Shown here piece by piece: positions 13,001 through 24,700 of a stretch of DNA of 64,000 nucleotides. The notes under the pieces are model-generated. The model was not told the DNA's origin and did not search any database. It saw only the letters and a list, made by a program, of their open reading frames with translations. The translations under genes and the position numbers were made by a program. The DNA comes from Larix kaempferi (lineage: Eukaryota > Streptophyta > Pinopsida > Pinales > Pinaceae). The stretch spans positions 581,001 to 645,000 of the forward strand of contig BSBM01000877.1 of NCBI GenBank assembly GCA_027924585.1, in the 5' to 3' direction. Within the stretch, counting starts at the first letter, position 1. The number at the start of each line of letters is the position of its first letter.

Positions 13001-14327
13001 CAACGATCAACGACGGAGATTCACCCACATGAAGCCACGTTGGAAGGTGGCAGGTGCAGCATTAAATGGCCCATCTACCACCCAAGCCACGGAGTTGCCA
13101 TATCGGTTGATAGCAGGGCAGGAGGCCGTTACAACTCAGCAATTGCCAAACCTTATCACGCCGAAAACATCCACATAGACGTGCACGCAACACTATCCCT
13201 AACATGGTGGCCAGGGACAATAATTACAAACCTAATCATTTAATACACCCTCGATTCGTATGCAGGCTTTTGCAGGGCCATCATTCCATCTGCCAACCCA
13301 TTCCAACCAACGTTAAAATTTTCAACATGTAAATATTATCAATGTATAACGATCACCAATAACATATAACCAAAGGTCTCATACTATCCCATCTAATCAT
13401 TTTCGAACCACATTCATTGCTTATAAATATCCACTAAGGTCGTGAGCAACCATAGGGCATGGTTTGACTCCACCCATTACATAGAGTCTTTTGTATAGTT
13501 CACTATAGGGATCATTGTAGAGCTCATAAAGCTCGTCCACATCACAAGTTATATAAACACATCATTAGGGTATGGTGCCACCCAAGGACCCATCGCATTC
13601 ATTGCATGGTTGGGTGTTAATGCTTAAGGCATCACCATTTTTAATTTCCCAGGAAATAGAGTTTAGAACCATGTTGTCAATCTCTCCATAGTATGACTTA
13701 AGACCATGCGTCCTTGTCATCAACATGTCATCGTCATTATTATAAAAATAATTACTTAAACAACCGCAAGGAATTCATGGAATGACCTTACGTAAACTCA
13801 TCAACACTTATTGAAAACATTCACAACAAACACACCCTGAAGTGGACATTATCTGCAGTCTTGAGAGAGACAGTTTCATCTTTCAGAATTGGAAGGAGAC
13901 CATGCCTGTGGCATCGAAATTCATAAGCAGTTTCGATTTATATCGCTATCTCTTACCTGTGAACCTGCGCATGGAGGACGATTGGAGTACTTTAGCGGAA
14001 TAGCTAGGTAAGCCTTGGGCACCTCGTGGGACCCATTTCATCATCATCCAGAAAAGTTAAACTATCAGCACTTATCAAAAGAATTTTGTTTTCCAATGCA
14101 TCATGAATTTTCAATCATTCCAGCATACGAATAAAGTACATAATCATTAATTGATTTTCATGATGTCATTAAAAGACAAAAGACACAAGCATTAAATTGT
14201 TACTACCAAGTGACACTTTTATTAATTGTTGAATATTGATTTTTATTATTTCCGCATTTTACAATATTAGCTCTTTTTATGGCGATTTAATTTTTTTTTA
14301 ATTTTATGAAAATATCGGGATGTTACA
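10016..14327 (+). repeat. 3' LTR of element A (4.3 kb)
   Basis: This 4,312-base LTR runs from the PPT to GGGATGTTACA, where the copia B reading frame resumes at 14328. It is colinear with 1359-5171. A TATA box (10401-10410) lies only about 385 bases into the LTR, so U3 would be short and R plus U5 would span about 3.9 kb. No ORF with a recognizable domain is present. The short frames at 11784-12008 and 12795-13243 differ from the 5' copy by frameshifts and stops. Confidence 0.9.
10401..10410 (+). promoter_or_regulatory. TATA box in LTR of element A
   Basis: CTATAAAAGG in a GC-richer context is the best promoter candidate in the A LTR. Transcription would begin about 30 bases downstream. In the 5' LTR this segment is separated from the rest of A by the copia C insertion. 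Confidence 0.55.
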
Positions 14328-15150
14328 TACATCAAGGACCCAATCATCTGCCGATACACGGTGACATCAACCAGATTAGATGAAGCATCACACAGAAGCT
14401 TCAGGTTCGATGCCATAGGTGTGGCCATGGCCTTGCAGTCCATCATCCCGAACCTCTTCAGGATCTCTACTGTATACTTCCCTTGTCCAAGGAAGATTCC
14501 ATCTAAACTCTGCCACACCTCCATGCCTAGAAAGTAGTGCATCATACCCAAGTTCTTCATCTCGAACTTAGCTGCAAGTTTCTTCTTGGTATCGGAAATC
14601 AATCTATCATCACCTGTAACAAACTGGTCATCCACATACAATAGTAGTATCACAGGATTTCCTTCCTCAACCTTGTAGTAAAGGTTGGAATCCACTTTAC
14701 TCTTGGTAAAGCCCAAACTAGATAGGAAATTGTCCATCCTACCATACCAAGTCCTAGGAGCTTTCTTCAAGCCATATAAGGCATTCTTTAACCTGCACAC
14801 ATATGACGTCCTGTCATGTGTTTCAAAAATAAGTGGCTACACCATTCAAGAAGGCTGTCTTGACATCCATTTGGTTTATCTTCCATTTCATCACTCGTTT
14901 TGTCTTTCTCCTTGCTACCATATGCAGCATGCTTGATCTTATAGATCCATTTAGAAGTCACAACAGACTTCCCTTCAGGTCTTGGGACTGCATCCCAAAC
15001 ATCATTCTTCATGATCGACTGATCATGGCATTCTTCCATTACTTCATCCCAGATCCTGGGAACTTCAATATCTTCAATAGATATCTTTGTTGCTGGAACA
15101 AATGTTGTATTCCTTCTTTTGTAGGTGATGGTACGCAATCTTTCCTACAA
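14328..15150 (-). pseudogene. Copia B reverse transcriptase, truncated
   Basis: Two frames encode Ty1/copia RT. The upstream part (14788-15138) has VWDAVPRPEGKSVVTSKWIY, the usual RT start. The downstream part (14328-14800) has CRLKNALYGLKKAPRTWYGR, the catalytic LLLYVDDQFVTGD and MHYFLGMEVWQ, and is cut inside YRQMIGSLMY by element A. Between the parts, about 50 residues around the normal KARFVARGFSQ segment are missing, and MDVKTAFLNG is followed directly by a frameshift, so an internal deletion occurred. The fragment cannot be functional. Confidence 0.88.
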
Positions 15151-17813
15151 AACAAGTTAAATTGCATGATTAGAAAAATCTCATAGTTTTCAGAACAAAT
15201 TCTTACACAAAGAAATATGTCATATAGTCAAGCAATTATTTTAGCCAGTGCTTCAATACAACATTTATCCATATCCCGTAACTTTCTAGATGCCTACCAA
15301 TCTCTACCAGAACATTGTTAAGAGTGTGCACAACTCACAACAAGTTAGCAAAGAGGTTTCATTCTAGATAAGTAGCAATGGAATGTTGTACAGTGCCATA
15401 GGCCACTTACCCATCACATGCATATTAGTAGTATACTATTCATTAATGCAATTATTCTAATATGGATATTACACAACCTAAGTCTAGGAACATAAGCATA
15501 TACATCATTGAACAACATTATTTAAACAAAAAAATATGTAAGAAATGACAATTCAAATACTTATCTTTGTTTGGTTGTTAGGTGGACTCCCTCTGAATCT
15601 TTGCAACTCCATCCTGATGTGGATTGTGAGAAGTGGTCGACTCCCACTGAATATTTGCATCCTTGCAGAAACTATTGGAGTGTGCTCCCTCTTGATCTTT
15701 GCTTCCTGGATTACCTGTCCTTGAACTTATATCCATCCTCGATCACTATGCATGCTTACAAGTATCATTATTGTGATATCCTCGAGATATCATACAAAAT
15801 CATACATTTATTAGTATATTCTCAATACTATCAAAACACAATAATCTTAAGCATGTATAGTCATGATCATTTCAAGCAGAAATAATAAGCATTAGTATTC
15901 AAGGACTCTTATGGTTAGTCATATCATAAATTAAAGTAAGAAACATAATATGCATACACCCATGATTATTCAAACTTATGAATAATCATTATCAATCATG
16001 CCATATATACTTATATAAGAGATCCTATCACAAGGTAGGATTCTAACTTGATATAGGAAAAACATACCTGGATTAGTATATTAGCTAGTTATGTCTAACA
16101 TACCCACATGATGTCTTCTTGTTCTCTTCAATGACTTGTGCTAGTAACCTGCATATCTCATAAGTTAACCATTATAGAACCAAGTTATACATACCTCATA
16201 AATAGATCTTCTAAGTGATCCATGACAATGGATGAATCTTTGTCTTCATGTCACCATGATCATATGTTCTTGAACTAGAACATGATTTGTCTTTCTTGGT
16301 GTACCTTTCATGTTAGCGGACAACATAAACCTCATACAACACCATAATGCATTAGTACAATCATAAGTGTCAAAACCTTAATCAATGAATATCTTCTATC
16401 ATGTATTCATAATTTTATTAAGGTGATACGACAAGTCTAGTAATTTAATCAAGATTGTACTAACTGTAATGATATGAAGACAAACATATCATAAACTTAA
16501 CCATGAACAGAATTTGAAACATACTTGTAAGTCATACCTGTCGAGATTGCTTGTAATCTTCTTATGTAAGGCCTTAGCCTCATCTCTCGCCGAAACATGA
16601 ACTTCTTCACTTATGCAGGTGACCAATCCATTCTCTTCTAGGATTAACCCAATCCACTTTGTATTGCAGAAACTAGATCTGGAGCTGGATTAGGGTTTGT
16701 CAGAGAAACCCTAAAAATTCAAACTTTGAATTTCAAACTTCTGAAGGGATAGAAAGATGCACCTCGATAAGCTGATCAACCTGGTATACTCAGAATTTGA
16801 AAACTGCAAAGTTTCACCCCTCAAAATTTCCTTTGAGACTTCGAGATCTTATGGACAGGATCCCGAACTAGGGTTTGATAAAGACCACCCTTCTTCCCAT
16901 CCAAAAGGTTTGATACAAAGCTCTAAACTTCTATTTTTCTAAGGAGCTTCCAGCCGTGGTCACAGACTTAAAAAATTCCAACTTTTGCAGAAGCCCTAAT
17001 TTTCCATTTTTTCGATGAAAGTCCCAAACTAGGGTTTGATCAAGCCCAGCCTTCTGCCCAACCAATTTTTTTTATCTTGGTCTCTAAATTTCTATTTTGA
17101 TGAGTAGCATTCATCCGTGGTCTCCGATTACAAAAATTTCAACTTTCTCTGAAACCCTAATTCCCGGATCCATGAAAGAAGGTGCTCAAAATCCAATTCT
17201 GTTTTGACATAAATATGCACCTGATTGTTTCACGTTTAACTCCGAAACTATGAATCCACAAGGTTTGAAACTTCTCCCTGTGGTATCCCAACTTGTCATC
17301 TTTCCAAACCCATAGGTCTGACCTCAATTGGATTCTTTCAGAGAGAGTTATGCCAAGTGTTGGAACATGACTTGTTTATGGGATAAAACAAGAGAGCAAA
17401 CTTGTATGGCATGCCACATGTCACTGGTTAAGTTTTGGCCTCTGAAAAAGTTACCTTAGAAAGTACATTCTGTGCCCTACCTGTAAATTTTTACTAAATT
17501 TCATTTGGAGCTTCCTAGCCCAAGTTATGACCTTTTTTCCCAGGTCACCTGTTTATGACTCAGATATGGAAGAGGCAGAAACCCTATATTGTATAAATCA
17601 TAAAACACAAAGTACAACGAATTAGAAGTTTTCCTTTGGACACAAGGTACATGGGGATCTGATATTCTACCTGTAAAAGTTTTAGATCCGAAAAATTCTC
17701 CAAAATGGATTTATAGCGAAAGTTCTACGATGATTGTTTTTTTCTATATCAAGTCCTAGCATCGCAAGGGAAACAAGTGTCATACATGCCATACCATGCC
17801 TTCTTTCAGGCTA
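15151..17813 (-). other. Copia B leader and degenerate gag-to-integrase region
   Basis: About 2.7 kb separates the RT start from the PBS, where gag, protease and integrase are expected, yet no protease or integrase motif is visible. Near 15580-15720 the minus strand reads as a low-complexity Ser/Asp-rich linker like that between copia integrase and RT. Around 16540-16666 it reads TKWIGLILEENGLVTC and a further ~25 residues ending NLDR, resembling the start of copia gag. Several GTATG splice-donor-like sites occur on the minus strand (near 16067, 16098, 16190 and 16532), as does an acceptor-like TTGTTTTGTAG just before the RT frame (about 15142). Bases 17200-17813 match the leader of copia C. 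Confidence 0.45.
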
Positions 17814-17825
17814 GCTCTGATACCA
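17814..17825 (-). promoter_or_regulatory. Primer-binding site of copia B
   Basis: The minus strand reads TGGTATCAGAGC, directly next to the LTR edge at 17826. It is complementary to initiator-Met tRNA. Confidence 0.9.
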
Positions 17826-18517
17826 TGTTAGTTTTTCAGAATTTACTTCAATATGATTTAGGATCTTAACTAAGAGAACAACATGTACAACATATCTACA
17901 GCATATCAATCATGGACACAATAATGCAAGCACACAAGAGACACAGAGTTTTACTTGGGGAAAACCATAAAGGTGAAAAACCCCAATAAATTCCTCAGAG
18001 ATAGATAGAGCAATTATACAACCCAAACATAAGAGATAGACATCTTCTAGCAGCAGCTTATCCTCCTCCACAAGTGTGCCACTCTCCCAAGAGTGTGTGT
18101 GAGAATAGAATGATCAAATAGAGTGCCTCCTGCACTCTATTTATACTTGACTTGACTTGCCTAATAACCTTTACTAGGTCGGCCTTAACTTAACCACATA
18201 ACATAATGCTGACTGGACCAACCCCCAATAGGGTGGTCTAATAACCGTTTGACCCACATGGCCGACCTCGAATAGGGTGGTCTAATAACCCTTTGAACCA
18301 CATGACTTATATAGGACCGACTCCAACAAGGTGGTCTAATAACCCATCGAGTATAAGTTACAATACTTACAATATAAATGAAGACACTTCCGTATAGAGG
18401 AATAATAACATCTCTATAGGAATACAAATAGTTTCGTATAGAGGAATAATAACATCTCTATAGGAATGCAATATACATATATGTGAAATACATTCCGAAG
18501 TTACATATACATCAACA
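17826..18517 (-). repeat. 5' LTR of copia B
   Basis: This 692-base LTR starts TGTTAGTTTT next to the PBS and ends ATCAACA, after which T1 sequence resumes. Inside are three imperfect copies of a block containing GGTGGTCTAATAACC (about 18232-18345). A 44-base direct repeat of CGTATAGAGGAATAATAACA starts at 18391 and again at 18435. A minus-strand TATA box lies at 18135-18145 (TATAAATAGAG). It is the same family as the LTR at 807-1358 but longer. Confidence 0.85.
18135..18145 (-). promoter_or_regulatory. TATA box in LTR of copia B
   Basis: The minus strand reads TATAAATAGAG, at the same relative place as the TATA box in LTR C. It is the likely promoter of the copia family. Confidence 0.6.
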
Positions 18518-19751
18518 TGGAAGACCTTCTCAAACCTTTTCTTTATCTCAACAACCTGCTTGCTCATCGATGCACACCGGGCCTCAATACTCTCTACATG
18601 GGCATATTTTCCTAATGTCCTCCTTTCCCAAGTGATCGCAGCCACTCTATTCTTGATATCCAGAGCAATTAATTGCTCTTCTCACAAAGGTCTCAAAAAT
18701 TCTATGGCGTCTCGAGCTATCTCCTTGGGTCTTAGGATCAAGTTATCTCGCATCAATGTACAACTTTTCAAGGCTTTCTTTATTGGTTTCTCTCGGGTAC
18801 CTATAGACATCAAGTATGGTCTGAGATTTGTGGCTATCACTACGATGCTATCCCAAATCATGTTTCTACATGTCTTCATTGGGATATGCCCGGTCACCTG
18901 AGAGACAAATCTTTGATTTGTTTCTATTAGCCCCTTGTTCTTTTTCTATAATTCCTTTACTTCCTCCTCCATCTGCGTGTGTTGCTCTTCTAATTTCAGA
19001 GTCCTTTCCTTTACTTCCTTGATTTATACTTCCTTAAGACTGACATGGTACATAGCCCCAGGCTATAAGTACTATTTTCCCCTATATCCTGACTTCCTTT
19101 GGACGGCCGCATGCCCACGATGGGCAAGTTATCTTTTAGGTCTTTGATCTGCTGCTCCAAACCTAACTTCTCCCTTTCCCAATCTTCTCTTTTCTCAGCC
19201 AATTTTAACAATTTTGCTCAACTTTCACTGAGTTCTTTGGCTAAGGTTTCTTTCTCCTGCTCCAATTTAGTCACCTCGGGAGATTGGATCAATAGGTGTT
19301 TGAGACTTTTGCTTTCTTCTGTAGTGTTTGGATTAAGTTCTCCTTGTCTGTCAGCAACTTCTTGGTAGCCTTGCCACTACCATCACTCACAACCATCTCA
19401 AGCTGTATTTTCTTGACTTGCTGCTGCTAACCTTTGTTTTCCAGCCTCTCCTGTTTCAGCTGGGTGTCCATTTTGCCGACTATTCCTTCAAGCTTCTCAA
19501 CTCTCAGTTTCGCCTATATATAATCTTCGTAAACAACTTCCCCTATTTGTTTATGCAGCTGGACCTTATCGGGGGCTGATATGTTTTTAAAGTCATACTT
19601 TACTTCGTTCAACTTGATCGGTGTAGCCACCACCACATTCAGAGTGCCTTCCTTCACATTCCGGCTGGCCACTAAGGAGACATTTGACTTTTACAAGCTC
19701 CGAGCCTTGGGTAACAGGCTATATACATGCTGAGCGGAAGCCTGCTTGTCC
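18518..19751 (-). pseudogene. T1 3'-LTR copy of the LTR-resident ORF, C-terminal part
   Basis: This is colinear with about 46877-48110 of the right LTR and encodes the coiled-coil and C-terminal part of the LTR ORF. Recognizable pieces are EDWEREKLGLEQQIKDLKD (19011-19211), IPMKTCRNMIWDSIVVIATN (18682-18897) and ERRTLGKYAHVESIEARC (18520-18645). It is cut on the right by D (TSD TGTCC, 19747-19751) and on the left by copia B. It carries more stops than the right-hand copy. The function is unknown. Confidence 0.8.
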
Positions 19752-21775
19752 TGTAGGACCCCTCCTTTAGGTTCCCCTTGAACTGAACCTGAAACTTTAA
19801 AAACTTCATACAAACAAATTAGCCATTATAGTTATTGGAAAAATAAAATAAAAGAGTGAATAACTTAACAAAAATAAGCAAACCTTAACCTGTCAACCTG
19901 ATCCAGCTGGTCCATTGTTGTCTGCGTCTTCCGTAGGATCCCTCCATCAAAGCTCATTTAACCATAGGCGAAGCAACCGTTAGCTTCGCCACCCAACCAT
20001 AGGCTCATGCTTTCAGTCGCATGGCCTCCCCCGAGCTTTGGGTCGTAGAGCTCACATAAGTATTTAAGAAATTCAGCTTGGGCTTCCCTTCCCACTAGGA
20101 TTTCTAAGCCAAACCCTTAGATAGCAGCAAGTCTTTGAGGCATTCGAAAATTACGACAATCGTCCAAATTATGGGCCCTTTACCCATTCCCCAAGTCTTC
20201 CTTATAAAGGAAAATCTCATGCGACACATGTCGCTTCATGCATAGTTAAATATTTTTAATTAATTATTTCATTAAAACACTCACCCATCCAAGTGTCATT
20301 TTCTCTAGGAAGTGCACCAACACCCCTAAGTTTGCTCCAGTTTGTCCCCCAGATATTTTAATTAACTCCTAGCTTTTAGCTGACTAGGTGTATATTCTTA
20401 GGATTCTATTTTGCTCCTAAATAATGATTTCTATTATTTTAAATGCTCAACAAAAATAACTATTCATGTGCAAATGCCTAAATTATTTTTATGCATTTGC
20501 TAAGTAATGATCTAGAGTTATTCTCATAAGTTTTTATGCAATTAAATTTAACAATCAAACTCACTAGGATCACGGTGCCGCGCCGTTGGGCTCCTAGTTC
20601 CTTAATTTTAATTCCTTGACATGGCACCACTTCGTCGGGTCCAGTCATCCATGGCTTCCATTCCTTGGCATGGTACCGCATCGTTGGGTCCTTGCATCCA
20701 TTCTTTCCGTTCTCGACAGGGTAACACATCGTCGGGCCCTTCTGCCACCATCTTTCCGTTTTGACTTGCGGGAACTCTTGTAGGGATTTTAGGAATCGTT
20801 ACCATCCATCCTCCGTCTACATGCTATCTAGGGACTAATGGCGCTGAGGAGTGAGTCCGTTCTCACTGTGCGCCCCTCAACTCGTACGTGACCAGCTCCG
20901 TCGTGGCCCACCTCGTACGTCCTCACGCATTCCTCTTGAGCAAGCGGATCAATGCTTATCTACTCATGCGTGGTATTCTTGTCGGAAGTTGACATCGTCG
21001 TCGCTTCCCCTGTGTGTGATTTACCCGTACTCTACGACCCTCCATGTTCCTTTGTGTGTCTGTTGGTGAACCGTCTCACTTGTTTCTACACACACTTCTC
21101 GCAACAAATTATTAGTAGCACTATTCTCAACAATCATCATCTGGTTTCTAACTCTAGCATTGTTAAACATTTATGATTTATTCAAACTGCTCATTCATCT
21201 TATCAAATATACATTTCGTCGCCAAATACATAATCACCTTACAGCTAGTCGTTAAGCATTATCCATCAACATAATTTTCCATAGTCATAGCTAATCATTT
21301 AACATATGCAATTATTCATTTACCTCAACAGTTCAGATACACATACTCAAAAAAATAAGGTCAAAAGGTTATTTAATTAATGTTTCAATCAGCCGGGTCA
21401 CTCAGCAGGTGCCCTCAATGTCTACACAAGTCTAGGGGCACTACACATTCTATCTCAATTAGTCGAGCATGTCTAACATTTAGTCATTCTATCTCAATTA
21501 GTCGAGCATATCTAACATTTAGTCATTCTATCTCAATCAGTCAAGCATATCCAACATTCAGTCATTCTATCTCAATCAATCGAGCATATCTAACATTTAG
21601 TCATTCTATCTCAATCAGTCGAGCATTCATTTATTGAGTAAAGTAATAGTTTCTATAATTGTCGTTCAAGCATTTTCAAAGTAAATTCAAATGGTTCGTG
21701 TTTTACTTAGCCGGTTTATTTCAAAACTAGTACCTCATTATTCTAAATAGTTAAGGTTCCGAGGCGGGCATTACA
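19752..21775 (-). repeat. Left (3') LTR of element D
   Basis: This 2,024-base LTR starts TGTAGGACCC and ends GGGCATTACA. It contains about four degenerate copies of a GGTACCGCATCGTTGGGTCC-like block (20573-20740) and a 39-base minisatellite (21446-21630). The short ORFs at 20478-20805 and 20851-21176 lie inside these repeats, occur in both LTRs and show no known domain. Confidence 0.93.
21446..21630. repeat. 39-bp minisatellite in left LTR of D
   Basis: About 4.7 tandem copies start with CATTCTATCTCAATYAGTCG, at 21446, 21485, 21524, 21563 and 21602. Because 39 is a multiple of three, it reads on the plus strand as a repeated 13-residue peptide (HSISISRAYLTFS-like). This explains an 85-codon open frame that is probably not a gene. 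Confidence 0.92.
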
Positions 21776-21788
21776 TACACCCCTTCTT
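21776..21788 (-). promoter_or_regulatory. Polypurine tract of element D
   Basis: The minus strand reads AAGAAGGGGTGTA directly before the 3' LTR start (TGTAATGCCCGCC), the expected place for plus-strand priming. Confidence 0.7.
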
Positions 21789-24700
21789 ATTAAAACTTCG
21801 TCCCGAAGTTAAGTCTCATGTGCTTCCACAGTGAGTTTTCACTTCCTTTTCACATTCATTTCTTCAATGTAATCACAATTGATAATAAAATTTCATTTCC
21901 TCTTTTCTACCATCATATAAGTATACATCTCATATTTGACAATATAACTAAATCGTACCTTCATAGTGTAGCAATCCCCACAGCAGTCCTCTATTGGCTC
22001 ATTAATTGCAACCGAATTTGAAATCGTCCATAACAAATTCCTTTCATTCAGGAAAACTATATCATTTATGTAAATCCTTTAAGCACTAACACATTTCCGC
22101 ATAAGGAATAAAATCTTCAATCCCAATTTCTTCTTTTTCTATGGTTACGTATAACTATCATATATTTTAAACAATATCTGAATTTCAAAATAAGAATTAA
22201 CCCTTTCGAATTCTGTTCTTCAATACATACCTTATCCATTACTAAACTTATCTTACATGCAACCTCTCTCTTCTCATAATCCAAAGTACAATTAAGTATT
22301 GGAGTGCCATTTACTTAGTATAATCTCATATTTTTATAAACAACATCATGCAAGGTTTTCTTCTCTTCCTAACTGAAGCACAATTAAGATTCTATAATTC
22401 AAATAAGTTTAATTTTTTTTTTTTTTTTTTCACAATTCAAAGCACGATTACAAGCTAGTAGTGAATACATGTGAAGCCATCGCCTTGATTTCAAAAAATA
22501 AGCATTTACAACCAACCGATAAAATTCTTGACGCATAACCCATCATCAAAGTATATGAACCTTAAATATCATTCAAACTTTTATACTAGCAAATTTAGTG
22601 AAGACTAATTCTAACCTGTTCGAGAAGCTGGAAATATTCTTGCCGAAGGAGAAAAAGTAAAAATCTGTCATTCACACCATTTTTGCTTTTTTTTAACCAA
22701 TAGTAGGTTCGCCCATCCTTTCGTCTTGAAGTTTAATACATATAATTCACCGATCACTTTATCACTCAACTTTTACCCCAAAGATACAACCAAAACGATT
22801 TCATTTAATTAAAAAAAAATATATACACAATTCATTAGACCTCACAATTAATTCATCGTCATTCTCTAATCTTCTAGTGTAGTAGTACAACATTTACAAT
22901 TGGTCACTCAAATAAAATAATAAATATAAAAGAATATTTCCCCTATAGCTCTAAGGTGATCTACAACTCTTCCACTTCTAACTAGAAATATCCTATCAAG
23001 GATATATCTATAAGAAGTTCTACTAGGACTTAGAATATAGCATGTCAACTCTTGGTCACAAAACTAGTGATACCAATTTCATAATCCTATTAGTGATACC
23101 AAATGTAGAGCCTCTCTCTTGAGAGAGTAATATTTTTTTTTGGAGATACACTCTAAGTCACTCAAGTAGTTTCTTTAATCTTAGCATTCTTAACTCAGTA
23201 AGGGGAAGTCTAAGTAAAAACTCTTCAATTCCATGTCTGTCTATCCTTTCAAAAGGGGAATCAAAATTACAAAATAAATCTATATAATCTCTCAATTGAA
23301 TTATAACACAACCATAATAATTAAATATAACTCAATCAACTCCACATCTCTAATTTATTATAACTCGGAATCCAAGTGCGACACATTCATATTAATCTAA
23401 GTACCATTTAAAATCAGTTTGTATCACACACATAATACATGATTATAAATCCAAAATTCCCTTATGACATGTGCATAATAATATAATCGTAATTCAATAT
23501 GAGTTGCATCTTAATCATAAGTAAGCATTTATAATTAAAATGAAATATTCACAAATAATAAAATCTATCCTACCCTCTAAAGTGTAATCATGGGTCTATA
23601 TAAACCTTCTTCTTAGTGTGTATACAATATGTAAATATTTAAATGATATGTCCCCATATATATTTATTTGAAAACAATATATATATAAGAATCTTCCAAG
23701 GTGTAATGTTTTAAATTTTGCCATTCTTTTGGAGGCAAGGTACATAAGAGAAATTATGTGACAAGGATTGACTAAATGCTAACCATCTTTTCAATCTAGA
23801 GCATCACTAAATTTTCATCTATAATTTCCAACACAAATTGAGCACATATATGCATATTTATAATATAATTCATTATTATATCTTGACCAATATTTAATTT
23901 GCATTATTATTGAAGCAAATATTATTATTTATTTCGTAATACAATACTTTGAAAAAAAAAAAAGCATTATAAAGATAATAAACGAGAAACTATAAATACA
24001 TAGTCTGATACCCATAACGAAAGACCAATTATCTTATCAAAAGGAGCAGGTATTTAATTAGTGAAAAGGTTGCTATCAATATCTTACCATAGCTTATACC
24101 AAGAATAATAGGTTAACATAATTAAAGATTTTAATTATATTCTTGTGGACATAATATATTGCAAAGCATCATAACCATAAGGCAATGAAAGGTATAGATA
24201 TAGATACCTTGTTAATTATATATATATATATATATATATAACCTTGTTGAACCCATCTTTACGGTGGGAGTTTCCTTTAACTAATACTTATCCACTTTTT
24301 CACATAGATATTAACTATACATGAATTTAGTGATGAAATGATAAAATCATCAACTAAGATAGTATGACATCATTTAAGACATGTAGCACCTTAATATATG
24401 TATATAATAATAGTAATACACTCCACTAAAATGTTATTGAATCATCTTTTAATGTAACGTGAAAACTCATCTCTCCCTTTCTCTTTTCGTTTTCTATATA
24501 TATATCCAAATAAATCTAAATGATAACAAAAATAATAAGAAAATTTAGGTTGATTACCTATACAACTTTTTCGATTCTAATAAAATAAAATCCAAATAAT
24601 ATTTAAATATTGAATTTCAATATTCAACACTAAGCTTTTACATTAAATGCTTTTACAACGTGTAAAGATAAAATCAAACACTCCAATTTAAAGTTATATA

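Larger units (their letters stand above)
1359..14327 (+). mobile_element. Chromovirus-type Ty3/gypsy element A
   Basis: This is a nearly complete plus-strand Ty3/gypsy element: 5' LTR (visible part 1359-5171), PBS, gag, protease, RT, RNase H, integrase with C-terminal chromodomain-like tail, PPT and 3' LTR (10016-14327). The domain order PR-RT-RH-INT-chromo is that of plant chromoviruses, and the very long LTR suggests the Tekay/Del lineage. It is inserted in the RT gene of copia B: base 14328 onward continues B coding sequence. Its 5' LTR was split by copia C. All genes carry stops and frameshifts, so it is non-autonomous now. The two LTRs differ by several percent by eye. Confidence 0.88.
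14328..18517 (-). mobile_element. Ty1/copia element B, 5' part
   Basis: This minus-strand copia element has its 5' LTR at 17826-18517, a PBS at 17814-17825, a leader related to copia C, a 2.7-kb region with little recognizable gag-PR-INT, and an RT fragment cut at 14328 by element A. The rest of RT, RNase H and the 3' LTR should lie beyond A, outside the window. B itself sits in the left LTR of T1: sequence right of 18517 (TGGAAGACC...) continues the T1 LTR ORF, and the uninterrupted counterpart is at about 46876. Confidence 0.82.

Noticed and set aside
15571-15885. 104-codon plus-strand ORF in copia B
   Set aside because: The opposite strand reads as the integrase-RT linker of the element; the plus frame has no recognizable feature.
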